A DNA stretch of 64,000 nt from Azospirillum endophyticum (GTDB taxonomy: Bacteria; Pseudomonadota; Alphaproteobacteria; Azospirillales; Azospirillaceae). Each line of letters begins with the position of its first letter. Positions within the stretch are counted from its first letter, which is position 1. Below, in pieces: positions 35,010 through 47,450 of the stretch. The translations under genes were made by a program, and so were the position numbers. The notes beneath the pieces were generated by a model. The model did no database searches, had not been told where the DNA came from, and was given only the letters and a program-made list of their open reading frames with translations. The DNA is taken from NCBI RefSeq assembly GCF_016595245.1, contig NZ_JAENHM010000063.1, forward strand, positions 1-64,000, given 5' to 3'.

Positions 35010-35467
35010 AGCGGGAATCCCAGATCCAGGTGATAGCCGCGCTCCAGCGGCAGGTCGAGCACCGGCAGGCCGGTCGCGGCCTCGATCTCCGCCAGCACGG
35101 CGCGCACGCGCGCGCCATCGGCGGCGGTGACGACGAACCACAGGTTCAGCCGGTGCTCGCGTTCGTAATTGTGGTTCACCTCCTCGAACCCTCCGACCAG
35201 CGCCGCGATGCGGACCATGTCGCCGGGCGGCACCGCCATGGCGGCGAGCGTGCTGGCGCCCACCCGGTGCGGCCGGAAGGCGGCGCCGACACGGGCGACG
35301 GCGCCGGCCGCCGTCAGGCGGCGCAGCCGGTCGAGGATGTCGGCCGGCGTGCTGCCGAGCCGGGCGGCCAGTTCGGCAAAGGGGCGCGGAATCAGGGGGA
35401 AGCCGCGCTGGAACTCGTCGAGCAGGCGGCGGTCGGTCGGATCGCTCGAATCTCGGATGCTGTCCAT
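35000..35467 (-). CDS. nirD: NirD, siroheme decarboxylase subunit
   Basis: A 155-residue NirD/G-type Lrp-like protein. It has DRRLLDEFQRGFPLIPRPFA, VGAAFRPHRVGASTLAAMAV, and HNYEREHRLNLWFVVTA, the conserved motif in the heme-binding pocket of siroheme decarboxylases. It comes first in the D-L-G-H series, matching the usual gene order of pseudomonads. It begins 12 bases after nirF. Here D, L, G and H are four separate genes rather than the fused nirDL and nirGH seen in some bacteria. Confidence 0.88.
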   Translation of the reverse strand: MDSIRDSSDPTDRRLLDEFQRGFPLIPRPFAELAARLGSTPADILDRLRRLTAAGAVARVGAAFRPHRVGASTLAAMAVPPGDMVRIAALVGGFEEVNHNYEREHRLNLWFVVTAADGARVRAVLAEIEAATGLPVLDLPLERGYHLDLGFPLWT

Positions 35468-35479
35468 GCCGGTCCCCCG

Positions 35480-36679
35480 TCAAAAGCCGATACGGTTGGC
35501 GCGCGCGGTGAAGAAGATGCCGCTCGGCTTGTCCGCCGGCAGGGCGGCGACCTCGGCGAAGCTGGCGGTGTCGTAGACGCGCACGCGGTCCTGGTCGCGT
35601 ACCGACACCCAGACCTGTTCGCCGCGCGGCGTGAATTCCAGGTGCAGCACCCCCGGCCCCGGCTCCAGCGTCCTGACCACGGCGGCGGCCGGCACGTCGA
35701 TCACCTGGACGAAGCCGTTGTCGGGCAACGCGAAGTTGACCCAGACCTGCCGCCCGTCCGGCCGCGCCATGACGAAGACCGGCTGCCCCTTCACCGGGAT
35801 GCGGGCGATCTCGGTCCAGCTCGCGCCGTCGACCACCAGCACCTCGTGGCGGCCGACGGCCGGCAGGTAGAGCTTGCCCCCGGCCTGGGCCCAGCCGCGC
35901 AGGTGCGGCATCTTGTAGACCGGCAGCGGCTGCTCGCCGCGGCCGTAGCCGTCGAGGATGCGGCGCACCCCGGCGTCCGGGTTCCACAAGTCGAGCAGGG
36001 CGAGCCCGTCCTCGCCGAACAGGCCGGCGATGTAATGGCGGCCGTCCGGCGTCACCAGCCCGTCATAGGGCTGCCGCCCGATCCCGGTGTATTTGCGCAA
36101 GCCCGGCCGCGCCGGGTCCGACAGGTCGGCGACCCAGATCTCGCCGGCGTCGTACAGCGTGAAGACGAAGCGGTTGCCCGGGGCGTCGGCCAGCCCGACC
36201 ACCTTCGACCGCGCGCTTCCGTCGCCGTAGGTCGCCGGAATGTCGGCCACCAGATCCAGCGTCGCGGCGTCGAACACCTTCACCCCGCCCGGCTCGTAAT
36301 TCTGCACGGCGACCAGCCGCCCGTCCTGGGAGATGGCGCCGCCGATGCTGTTGCCGGCCTGCTCCACCCGCTTGACGACCGTCGCGGTCAGCAGGTCGAG
36401 CTTGCTCAGCCCGCCGTCGCGGCCGAAGACGTAGGCATAGCGCCCGTCGCGCGAGAAGACGGCGGCGGCATGCGACAGATCGCCCAGCCCCGCGATCTCG
36501 GCGAGGCGCCGGCGGCCGCTGTTCTCCACCAGCAGGACGCGGCCGACGGCGCGCTCGATGACGATGCCGAGATCGCCGGTTCCCCGCAGCGCGGTCTCGG
36601 CGGCGGCGGGAAGGCCGGACAGCGCCAGCCAGGCGGCGACGGCGGCCCAGCGGAGGACGGTCGGACGGAATGGGGTCAT
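35480..36679 (-). CDS. nirF: NirF, heme d1 biosynthesis protein
   Basis: A 399-residue protein with an N-terminal signal peptide (WAAVAAWLALSGLPAAAE) and a single d1-type beta-propeller with no heme c motif. The repeats are visible (GDLGIVIERAVGRVLLVENS, FSRDGRYAYVFGRDGG, SIGGAISQDGRLVAVQNYEP). NirF is known to bind heme d1 precursors in the periplasm and to be needed for heme d1 formation. The signal peptide has no lipobox cysteine, so it looks soluble rather than membrane-anchored. The start overlaps the nirC stop by four bases. Confidence 0.9.
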   Translation of the reverse strand: MTPFRPTVLRWAAVAAWLALSGLPAAAETALRGTGDLGIVIERAVGRVLLVENSGRRRLAEIAGLGDLSHAAAVFSRDGRYAYVFGRDGGLSKLDLLTATVVKRVEQAGNSIGGAISQDGRLVAVQNYEPGGVKVFDAATLDLVADIPATYGDGSARSKVVGLADAPGNRFVFTLYDAGEIWVADLSDPARPGLRKYTGIGRQPYDGLVTPDGRHYIAGLFGEDGLALLDLWNPDAGVRRILDGYGRGEQPLPVYKMPHLRGWAQAGGKLYLPAVGRHEVLVVDGASWTEIARIPVKGQPVFVMARPDGRQVWVNFALPDNGFVQVIDVPAAAVVRTLEPGPGVLHLEFTPRGEQVWVSVRDQDRVRVYDTASFAEVAALPADKPSGIFFTARANRIGF

Positions 36680-37017
36680 CGGTCGAGTCCTCCAGCCAGG
36701 CGCTTGACGATCCAGAGCGCCTCGTCATCGGAAAGCAGGCCGCGCCAGGGCGGCATCGGCGTGCCGGGAATGCCGTCCAGCACCACGGCGGCCAGCGCCT
36801 CCGCCGACTTGCCGGCCAGATCGTCCGGGAGCAGCGGCCGGCCGAGCCCGCCTTTCAGCGTCATGCCGTGGCAGGACCCGCAATCCTGCCGGACCAGGCT
36901 CGTCAGCTCCGCCTGACGGGACGCGGGGATTTCGCCCGCGCCTGCACCAGTGGCGAAGCCAAGACTCAGGAGAACTGCAAGGGTCCGCCGTCCCTTGCCC
37001 CGCTCTCCCGCCGACAT
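36676..37017 (-). CDS. nirC: NirC, small c-type cytochrome
   Basis: A 113-residue periplasmic cytochrome c55X. A signal peptide (TLAVLLSLGFATGAGAGE) is followed by the heme motif CGSCH (Cys46, Cys49, His50) and a distal Met in PGTPMPPW. It supplies electrons to NirS or helps heme d1 maturation. The start ATG at 37017 lies immediately next to an inverted repeat element, whose GAGAGGGGG end provides the ribosome-binding site. A longer frame to 37215 runs through the repeat and is unlikely. Confidence 0.85.
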   Translation of the reverse strand: MSAGERGKGRRTLAVLLSLGFATGAGAGEIPASRQAELTSLVRQDCGSCHGMTLKGGLGRPLLPDDLAGKSAEALAAVVLDGIPGTPMPPWRGLLSDDEALWIVKRLAGGLDR

Positions 37018-37133
37018 CCCCCTCTCCCCCCCGGGGAGAGGGTCGGGGTGAGGGGGATGCATTGTGTGGATTCTCGGGGAAAGGCCGCAGTGTACCCCCC
37101 TCACCCTAACCCTCTCCCCGGGGGGGAGAGGGG
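37018..37133. repeat. Paired GC-rich inverted repeat (REP-like element) between nirE and nirC
   Basis: Two inverse copies (37018-37056 and about 37095-37133) of a module with a ctctccccccggggagag palindrome and a ggggtgaggggg arm face each other around 38 bases. The element is in the 142-base gap between nirE and nirC, inside the operon. Its left end supplies the nirC ribosome-binding site. It is related in design to those at 16509 and 47180. Confidence 0.75.
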
Positions 37134-37159
37134 AGCCGACTCTCTTCCCACTTCCCCGC

Positions 37160-37942
37160 TCAGCCATGGCGCACCGCCCGGGAAAATCCCGCCGCCGGCT
37201 CCGGAGCCCAGGCAAGCTGGGGGGCGAGCGACACGACGCGGCCGATGATGGTCAGGCAGGGCGCCGGCGGCGCCAGCGCCGCCACCCGTTCCGGCAGGTC
37301 GCCCAGCGTTCCCAGGCAGGCGATCTGGTCGGCCGAGGTACCGCGCGACACCACGGCGGCGGGGGTGTCCGCCGGCAGCCCGGCCGCCACCAGCCGGCTG
37401 CGGATCTCGGCGAGGTTCAGCAGCGCCATGTAGAAGACGAGCGTGGTGTCCGGATCGGCGAGGCTCGCCCAGTTCAGCGACAGCTCGGCATCCTCGCGGC
37501 AATGGCCGGTGACGAAGCGGACGCCGGTGGCGAGCCCGCGATGGGTCAGCGGGATGCCGGCATAGGCGCCGCAGCCGCAGGCGGCGGTAACGCCGGGGAC
37601 GATCTCGAAGGGAATGCCGTGGGCGGCGACGGCCAGCGCCTCCTCGCTGCCGCGCCCGAAGACATAGGGATCGCCGCCCTTCAGGCGGAGGACCCGGCGG
37701 CCGGCCAACCCCAGCCGGACCAGCAGGGCGTTGATCTCCTCCTGCGACAGGGTGTGGCGGCGCGGCGCCTTGCCGACGAAGATGCGCTCGGCATGGCGCG
37801 GGACCAGTCCGAGGATCCGCTCGCCGACCAGCCGGTCGTAGACCACGGTCTCGGCGGCCTCGATCAGGCGCAGCGCCTTCACCGTCAGCAGATCCGGGTC
37901 GCCGGGACCGGCCCCCACCAGATAAACCCGTCCGACTGCCAT
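37160..37942 (-). CDS. nirE: NirE, S-adenosylmethionine uroporphyrinogen-III C-methyltransferase
   Basis: A 260-residue SUMT. It has VYLVGAGPGDPDLLTVKALR at the start (SAM-binding G-x-G-x-G-D), VYDRLVGERI, LKGGDPYVFGRGSEE, and VPGVTAACGCGAYAGIPLTHRG, all standard for CobA/NirE. It makes precorrin-2 from uroporphyrinogen III, feeding siroheme and then heme d1. The N-terminal catalytic domain stands alone, as in NirE, without the CysG dehydrogenase/chelatase half. It lies 74 bases after nirS in the operon. The start is ATG at 37942. Confidence 0.92.
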   Translation of the reverse strand: MAVGRVYLVGAGPGDPDLLTVKALRLIEAAETVVYDRLVGERILGLVPRHAERIFVGKAPRRHTLSQEEINALLVRLGLAGRRVLRLKGGDPYVFGRGSEEALAVAAHGIPFEIVPGVTAACGCGAYAGIPLTHRGLATGVRFVTGHCREDAELSLNWASLADPDTTLVFYMALLNLAEIRSRLVAAGLPADTPAAVVSRGTSADQIACLGTLGDLPERVAALAPPAPCLTIIGRVVSLAPQLAWAPEPAAGFSRAVRHG

Positions 37943-37978
37943 GGCGCCCTCGATCGTCAGGAATGGAATGGGAAAGGC

Positions 37979-38000
37979 GGGCGGCGGCATGCCGCCGCCC
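37979..38000 (-). terminator. Hairpin between nirS and nirE
   Basis: A 22-base perfect palindrome built on gggcggcggc / gccgccgccc lies 17 bases downstream of the nirS stop. It is strong but followed by TTTCCC rather than a long T-run, so it probably attenuates rather than stops transcription, which would give more NirS than the heme d1 synthesis enzymes. It could also protect the nirS message. Confidence 0.5.
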
Positions 38001-38016
38001 GTCGCGGCCGATGGCG

Positions 38017-39777
<1,761 letters not shown>

Positions 39778-39800
39778 TCACGATGGAGGGGCCGGACGAC

Positions 39801-39814
39801 TTGACGGCGGTCAA
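39801..39814. promoter_or_regulatory. Perfect Dnr/Nnr/Fnr-type box, TTGACGGCGGTCAA
   Basis: This perfect dyad TTGAC-N4-GTCAA is the recognition pattern of Crp/Fnr-family denitrification regulators. It lies about 145 bases before nirS and 65-78 bases before the divergently encoded regulator start at 39879. It falls inside the longer version of that regulator's reading frame (from 39783), arguing that the true start is 39879. Confidence 0.75.
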
Positions 39815-39878
39815 GCCGCCGCGGCGACGAAGCCCCTATCGTCGGCCATCGATACCGGCAGGCAAGCGAGGTGCCGAT

Positions 39879-40592
39879 ATGGACAGCGCGCTCGCGCGGA
39901 GCATCGCCGACAGCCCCGTGCTCGGGCAGCTGTCGGAAGCCGACCGCACGCATCTTCTGACCTACAGCGCCGAACGGACCTTCGCCCAGGGCAGCGCCCT
40001 GTTCCTGCGCGGCCAGCCGGCGACCGCCTTCTACCTCGTGCTGAGCGGCACCGTCGGACTGACCACGGCCGGGGACGGCACCTGTTCGAACGTCCTCGAC
40101 ATCGTCGGGCCGGGCCATCTGGTCGGCGAGGAGGCGGTGCTCGATTGCGGCCGGCACGCGACGAGCGCCTATGCCCTGCTGCCGGTGACCGCCGTCGCCA
40201 TCCAGGCCGAGCCGTTCTTCGCCCATCTCCAGGACCGGTTCGAGGTGGTGCAGGCGATGATGGCCGGGGCCGCGGCACGGCTGCGCGGCCTGATCCATGA
40301 GATCACCGAGCTGAAGCTGCAATCCACCACCCGGCGGCTCGCCGGCTATCTGGTCCGGCTGGCGGGCGGGCAGCGCGGCCGGGTGCACATCGTCCTGCCC
40401 TGCGAAAAGCAGTTCCTGGCGGAACGGCTGGGGATGAAGCCGGAAAGCCTGTCGCGCGCCTTCGCGAAACTGCGCGCGCAGGGCGTGCATTCCGGCCGGC
40501 TGGACGATGTCGACATCGACGACATGGAGGTCCTGCGCCGCTTCTGGCAGTCCGACACAGAGTCCGGCACCGATCCTTCGTGGGAAGACTGA
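39879..40592 (+). CDS. Crp/Fnr family denitrification regulator (Dnr/Nnr-like)
   Basis: A 237-residue regulator. The cyclic-nucleotide-binding-like sensor (RTFAQGSALFLRGQPATAFYLVLSGTVGLTT, GHLVGEEAVLD) leads through a dimerisation helix to a helix-turn-helix (EKQFLAERLGMKPESLSRAFAKLRAQG). The recognition helix has E-S-L-S-R, the type that reads TTGAC/GTCAA half sites as in FNR, DNR and NNR. There are no clustered N-terminal cysteines, so it is not an iron-sulfur FNR; DNR-type proteins instead sense nitric oxide through heme. Start 39879 is preferred because the box at 39801 would otherwise lie within the gene. It is divergent from nirS and probably activates it. Confidence 0.82.
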   Translation: MDSALARSIADSPVLGQLSEADRTHLLTYSAERTFAQGSALFLRGQPATAFYLVLSGTVGLTTAGDGTCSNVLDIVGPGHLVGEEAVLDCGRHATSAYALLPVTAVAIQAEPFFAHLQDRFEVVQAMMAGAAARLRGLIHEITELKLQSTTRRLAGYLVRLAGGQRGRVHIVLPCEKQFLAERLGMKPESLSRAFAKLRAQGVHSGRLDDVDIDDMEVLRRFWQSDTESGTDPSWED

Positions 40593-40595
40593 ACC

Positions 40596-41375
40596 ATGTC
40601 TTGCGTGCTCGCCCGCCTTTGCACCGATCCCGGCGGCGCCCGCGGGGTCGAACCGGCCCGCCCGCCCGTCCGATGCCGCGGCCGCCTGTGCCGCCGCGGC
40701 ATCGACCTGCCGGCCATCCGCAGCCTGCCGCTGTTCGAGAGCCTGGAGCCGGCCGTCATCTGCCGTCTTCTGGGGAACGCCCCGGCGGAGTCCCACCCGC
40801 GCAACAGCCTGCTGTTCCAGGCCGGCGATCAGGCAGACGCCTTCTTCATCGTGCTGAGCGGCCGGGTGAAGCTGTTCGCGCTGACCGAGGGCGGCCGCGA
40901 GAGCATCGTCGAGACCGTCGAGCCGGTGTCCAGCTTCGCGGAGGCCGCCATCTTCGCCGGGGTCTACCCCATCGCCGCCGAGGTGGTGGAAAGGGCGGAG
41001 CTGCTGCGCGTCGGCGCGCGCGGCTTCCTCGCCGGCCTGCGCGCCAACCCGGCCGTCGCCTGCCGCATGCTGGGCTCGCTGCTGCGCTGGGAACGGCGGC
41101 TCGCCGGGGAGATGCGCCGGCTGCGCAGCCGCAGCCCGATGGAGCGGGTGGCGGAACTCCTCGTCTCGCTGACCCCGCAGGCGAGCGGCGAGACGGTGAT
41201 CGTCCTTCCCATGAAGAAGCTGGTCATCGCCAGCCGCCTCGGCATGGAGCCGGAATCCCTGTCCCGCGTGCTGGGGCGCCTGCGCGAGTTCGGCGTGCAC
41301 ACCCAGGGCCGCACCGTGCGCGTCGAGGATGTCGCCCGCCTGCATGCGCTCTGCGCCCCGCCGCCGGGCGCCTGA
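40596..41375 (+). CDS. Crp/Fnr family regulator with cysteine-rich N terminus
   Basis: A 259-residue second Crp/Fnr regulator, starting four bases after the first. Its N-terminal 35 residues carry four cysteines (3, 9, 27 and 32) before the usual sensor barrel (NSLLFQAGDQADAFFIVLSGRVKLFAL, SSFAEAAIFAGVYPIAAEVV) and the helix-turn-helix (MKKLVIASRLGMEPESLSRVLGRLREFG), again with E-S-L-S-R. The cysteine spacing does not match E. coli FNR but could hold an iron-sulfur cluster or form a redox switch. Two tandem Crp/Fnr genes beside nirJ suggest separate oxygen and nitric oxide inputs; this is inference. Confidence 0.82.
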   Translation: MSCVLARLCTDPGGARGVEPARPPVRCRGRLCRRGIDLPAIRSLPLFESLEPAVICRLLGNAPAESHPRNSLLFQAGDQADAFFIVLSGRVKLFALTEGGRESIVETVEPVSSFAEAAIFAGVYPIAAEVVERAELLRVGARGFLAGLRANPAVACRMLGSLLRWERRLAGEMRRLRSRSPMERVAELLVSLTPQASGETVIVLPMKKLVIASRLGMEPESLSRVLGRLREFGVHTQGRTVRVEDVARLHALCAPPPGA

Positions 41376-41431
41376 CCTCCCACCGCCCCTCCTCCCCTCG
41401 CCCCGCCATCGCCATCGCAAGGCCCCGTCCG

Positions 41432-42592
41432 ATGTTCCGTCTCAGCCAGTTCATGCGCATGCTCACCGCTCCTGCTTCGGCGCAGCCGACGAAAAATCCG
41501 CCGCCGCCGGGGGGCGGTCCGGTGGTGATCTGGAACCTCGTGCGGCGCTGCAATCTGTCCTGCCTGCACTGCTATTCCTTCTCGGCCGACCACGACTTCC
41601 CCGGCGAGCTGTCCACCGCCGAGGCGTTCCGCGTCCTCGACGACCTCAAGGCGGCGGGCGTGTCGGTGCTGATCCTGTCGGGCGGCGAGCCGCTGATGCG
41701 ACCCGACCTGTTCGACATCACGCGGCGGGCCAAGGCGCTGGGCTTCTATGTCGGGCTGTCGAGCAACGGGACGCTGATCGACCGGACGCGGGTCGCGGCC
41801 ATCGCCGCCGCCGGCTACGACTATGTCGGCGTCAGCCTGGACGGGCTGGCCCCGACGCATGACCGCTTCCGCCGCCGTGCCGGCGCCTTCGACGAGGCGC
41901 TGCAGGGCATCCGCCTGTGCCGGGATGCCGGTCTGCGGGTCGGGCTGCGCCTGACGCTGACCGAGCAGACCGCGGCCGACCTGCCGGCGCTCCTCGCCCT
42001 GATGGCGGAGGAGCGGATCGACAAGTTCTACCTGTCGCACCTGAACTATGCCGGGCGGGGCAACGCCCACCGGCGCATGGACGCGATGAAGGAGACCACG
42101 CGCGTCGCCATGGGGCGGCTGTTCGAAACGGCGCTGGCCGACGCACGGGCCGGGCGCCCGCGGGAGATCGTGACCGGCAACAACGATGCCGACGGCGCCT
42201 TCCTGCTGATGTGGGCGGCGGAGCGTTTTCCCGACCGCCGCGCCGCGCTGGAGCGGCGGCTGGTCCGCTGGGGCGGCAACGCGTCGGGGGTCGGCATCGC
42301 CAACATCGACACCCAGGGCGACGTCCATCCCGACACCATGTGGGGGCACCACACGCTGGGCAACATCCGCGCTCGCCGCTTCGCCGACATCTGGAACGAC
42401 CGGTCCGATCCCATCCTGGCCGGGTTGAAGCAGCGCCCGCGTCCGGTTGGCGGACGCTGCGCCGGCTGCCGCTTCCTGGCGATCTGCAACGGCAACACCC
42501 GCGTGCGCGCCGAAAAGCTGACCGGCGATCCCTGGGCCGAGGATCCGGGCTGCTATCTGACCGCGGCGGAAATCGGGACTCCCGCCGGGTGA
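41432..42592 (+). CDS. nirJ: NirJ, radical SAM heme d1 biosynthesis enzyme
   Basis: A 386-residue radical SAM protein. The cluster-binding motif is RRCNLSCLHCYS (Cys40, Cys44, Cys47), followed by LILSGGEPLMRPDLFDI and VGVSLDGLAPTHDRFR. A C-terminal SPASM-type cysteine region is GGRCAGCRFLAICNGNTRVR plus a late Cys in EDPGCYLT. NirJ replaces the two propionate side chains of didecarboxysiroheme with keto groups on the way to heme d1. It is outside the nirS operon but next to its divergent promoter region, downstream of the two Crp/Fnr genes. The start is ATG at 41432; the open frame further upstream is not coding. Confidence 0.9.
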   Translation: MFRLSQFMRMLTAPASAQPTKNPPPPGGGPVVIWNLVRRCNLSCLHCYSFSADHDFPGELSTAEAFRVLDDLKAAGVSVLILSGGEPLMRPDLFDITRRAKALGFYVGLSSNGTLIDRTRVAAIAAAGYDYVGVSLDGLAPTHDRFRRRAGAFDEALQGIRLCRDAGLRVGLRLTLTEQTAADLPALLALMAEERIDKFYLSHLNYAGRGNAHRRMDAMKETTRVAMGRLFETALADARAGRPREIVTGNNDADGAFLLMWAAERFPDRRAALERRLVRWGGNASGVGIANIDTQGDVHPDTMWGHHTLGNIRARRFADIWNDRSDPILAGLKQRPRPVGGRCAGCRFLAICNGNTRVRAEKLTGDPWAEDPGCYLTAAEIGTPAG

Positions 42593-42599
42593 CTCCGTC

Positions 42600-43529
42600 C
42601 TAAACCGCTTCCGTCACCCGCTCCACCGCCGGCACGGCCCAGGCCGGATAGCGCAGGCTCAGCTGGTGGGTACGGTCCTGCATGTCCAGCACCGGGCGCA
42701 GCACCGACGGGTCGGCGCGCATGGCGTCCTCGCCGGCCATGTGGACGATGCCCAGCCGGCGGTTGGGCAGGTAGTATTCCACCAGTTCCCGCCGTTCGGG
42801 ATCGAAGCGCCAGGGGCCGATGTAGTTGCACCATTCCGGCAGAAGCTCGACCGGCAGCCCGTCCAGGTAGATGGCGCCGGCCATCGCCAGCTGGTCGGAG
42901 GTGAACAGCCGGCCCTTGCGCAGCACCCGCTTCTGCCAGCGCTGGAAGGCTTCCCAATGGGGCGCGTCGGACTTCAGGGCATAGGCGCCGGCATTCAGCG
43001 TCGGGCGGGTCGCCAGCGCCCGGCATTCCGCCGTGGTCAGCCCGGCGCGGCTGGAGTTCTTGTACAGGATGGAGCGCACCCGCGCGAAGCCGCCGAACAG
43101 CCAGTTCAGCCGCAGCTCGGTCTCCGAGAAGCGGCCGAACTGGGCGACGATGGCGAAGCGGTTCAGCGCCGCCCCCCGCCGCAGCATCTCCACCGCCTCC
43201 CAATCCTGCACCCAGGCGTCGGCGTCGATCCAGATCACCGTGTCGTAGCCGGGGAAGTAGCTCGGCAGGTGCAGCTTGGCGAGATTGGCCTTCAGGTGGA
43301 TGCGGTTTCGCAGCCTGTGCGCCGGGATGCTGACCGGCCAGGGCGGTGCCACCACCGTGGCGCCCTGCGCTTCCAGTTCCGCGGTCTGCTCGGTGGTCAG
43401 GCCGGCGTCGATCACGCCGATGGGGCAGTCCGCCGCCGGCTTCAGCGCCCGCAGCGACGCGATCAACTCGCGGATCAGCGGACAGTAGCGGGAGTCGCCG
43501 CCGGTGACGACGATGAAGGAACCCAGCAT
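42600..43529 (-). CDS. Putative glycosyltransferase (GT-A fold)
   Basis: A 309-residue soluble protein starting MLGSFIVVTGGD. It has a nucleotide-sugar-type N terminus (FIVVTGGDSRYCPLIRELI), the metal-binding D-x-D in TVIWIDADAWVQDWEAVEML, RPTLNAGAYALKSDAPHWEAF and TSDQLAMAGAIYLDGLPVELLP, the pattern of GT8-like or nucleotide-diphospho-sugar transferases. Acceptor and sugar donor are unknown. It is convergent with nirJ and divergent from the treS fusion, and so may belong with neither. The longer frame from 43625 is not needed. Confidence 0.65.
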   Translation of the reverse strand: MLGSFIVVTGGDSRYCPLIRELIASLRALKPAADCPIGVIDAGLTTEQTAELEAQGATVVAPPWPVSIPAHRLRNRIHLKANLAKLHLPSYFPGYDTVIWIDADAWVQDWEAVEMLRRGAALNRFAIVAQFGRFSETELRLNWLFGGFARVRSILYKNSSRAGLTTAECRALATRPTLNAGAYALKSDAPHWEAFQRWQKRVLRKGRLFTSDQLAMAGAIYLDGLPVELLPEWCNYIGPWRFDPERRELVEYYLPNRRLGIVHMAGEDAMRADPSVLRPVLDMQDRTHQLSLRYPAWAVPAVERVTEAV

Positions 43530-43812
43530 GAGTGATCCGGTAGGCCGTAGACGCACGATGATGAGGGTGGGCAACCTGCCTGGATAATCCTTCGGCGTCA
43601 ATCGATGTCCGGTCGGGATTGCCACGCATTGGAAGGGGGGCCGCGGATCCCCATCCGATCGTCGTACCTCCTGGTTTTCCCCGTCCAGCCTATCCGGAAG
43701 TCAGGGGTTGCCTGACGGTCGTTCGGGTGAAACCTTCGACCGGGTGGCTTGTTGCAATCCCGTGTTCCCGCGACACGTGTTCCGTCAATCGCTTCTCGAA
43801 AGTGCTGGACCC

Positions 43813-47160
<3,348 letters not shown>

Positions 47161-47179
47161 TCGTACCTGGCGACAATCG

Positions 47180-47330
47180 CCCTCTCCCGCCCCGGGAGAG
47201 GGAGGGGACCCACGCCGAAGGCGTGGGGAGGGTGAGGGGTGATCCAAGACGCCATGCGCTTCTTGATCCTTGCCTCACCCCTCACCCGGCCGCTCCGCGG
47301 CCCCCCTCTCCCGGGACGGGAGAGGGATTG
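47180..47330. repeat. Paired GC-rich inverted repeats between treS and glgB
   Basis: Left module: ccctctcccgccccgggagaggg (47180-47202) followed by the hairpin cccacgccgaaggcgtgggg and the arm agggtgaggggt. Right module (from about 47274) is its inverse, with gcctcacccctcaccc, a ggccgctccgcggcc hairpin and ctctcccgggacgggagaggg. The two modules face each other around about 35 bases. Same design as the elements at 16509 and 37018. The element is between co-directional genes and could act as a terminator for treS. Confidence 0.7.
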
Positions 47331-47450
47331 CACGTCGAAATGCTATCATCGTGAACGGTTCTTCGGCGGGCATGGTGTGATGAAACTGCCGCGAGTATGT
47401 TCACGGTCCATGAAGACGATAGGGCCTCCACGAAGAAGGGCACTTGGCCA

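Noticed and set aside
39783-39878. N-terminal extension of the Dnr-like regulator from an earlier ATG
   Set aside because: The extension is Arg/Pro-rich, unlike the family, and contains the TTGACGGCGGTCAA operator; the start at 39879 is better.
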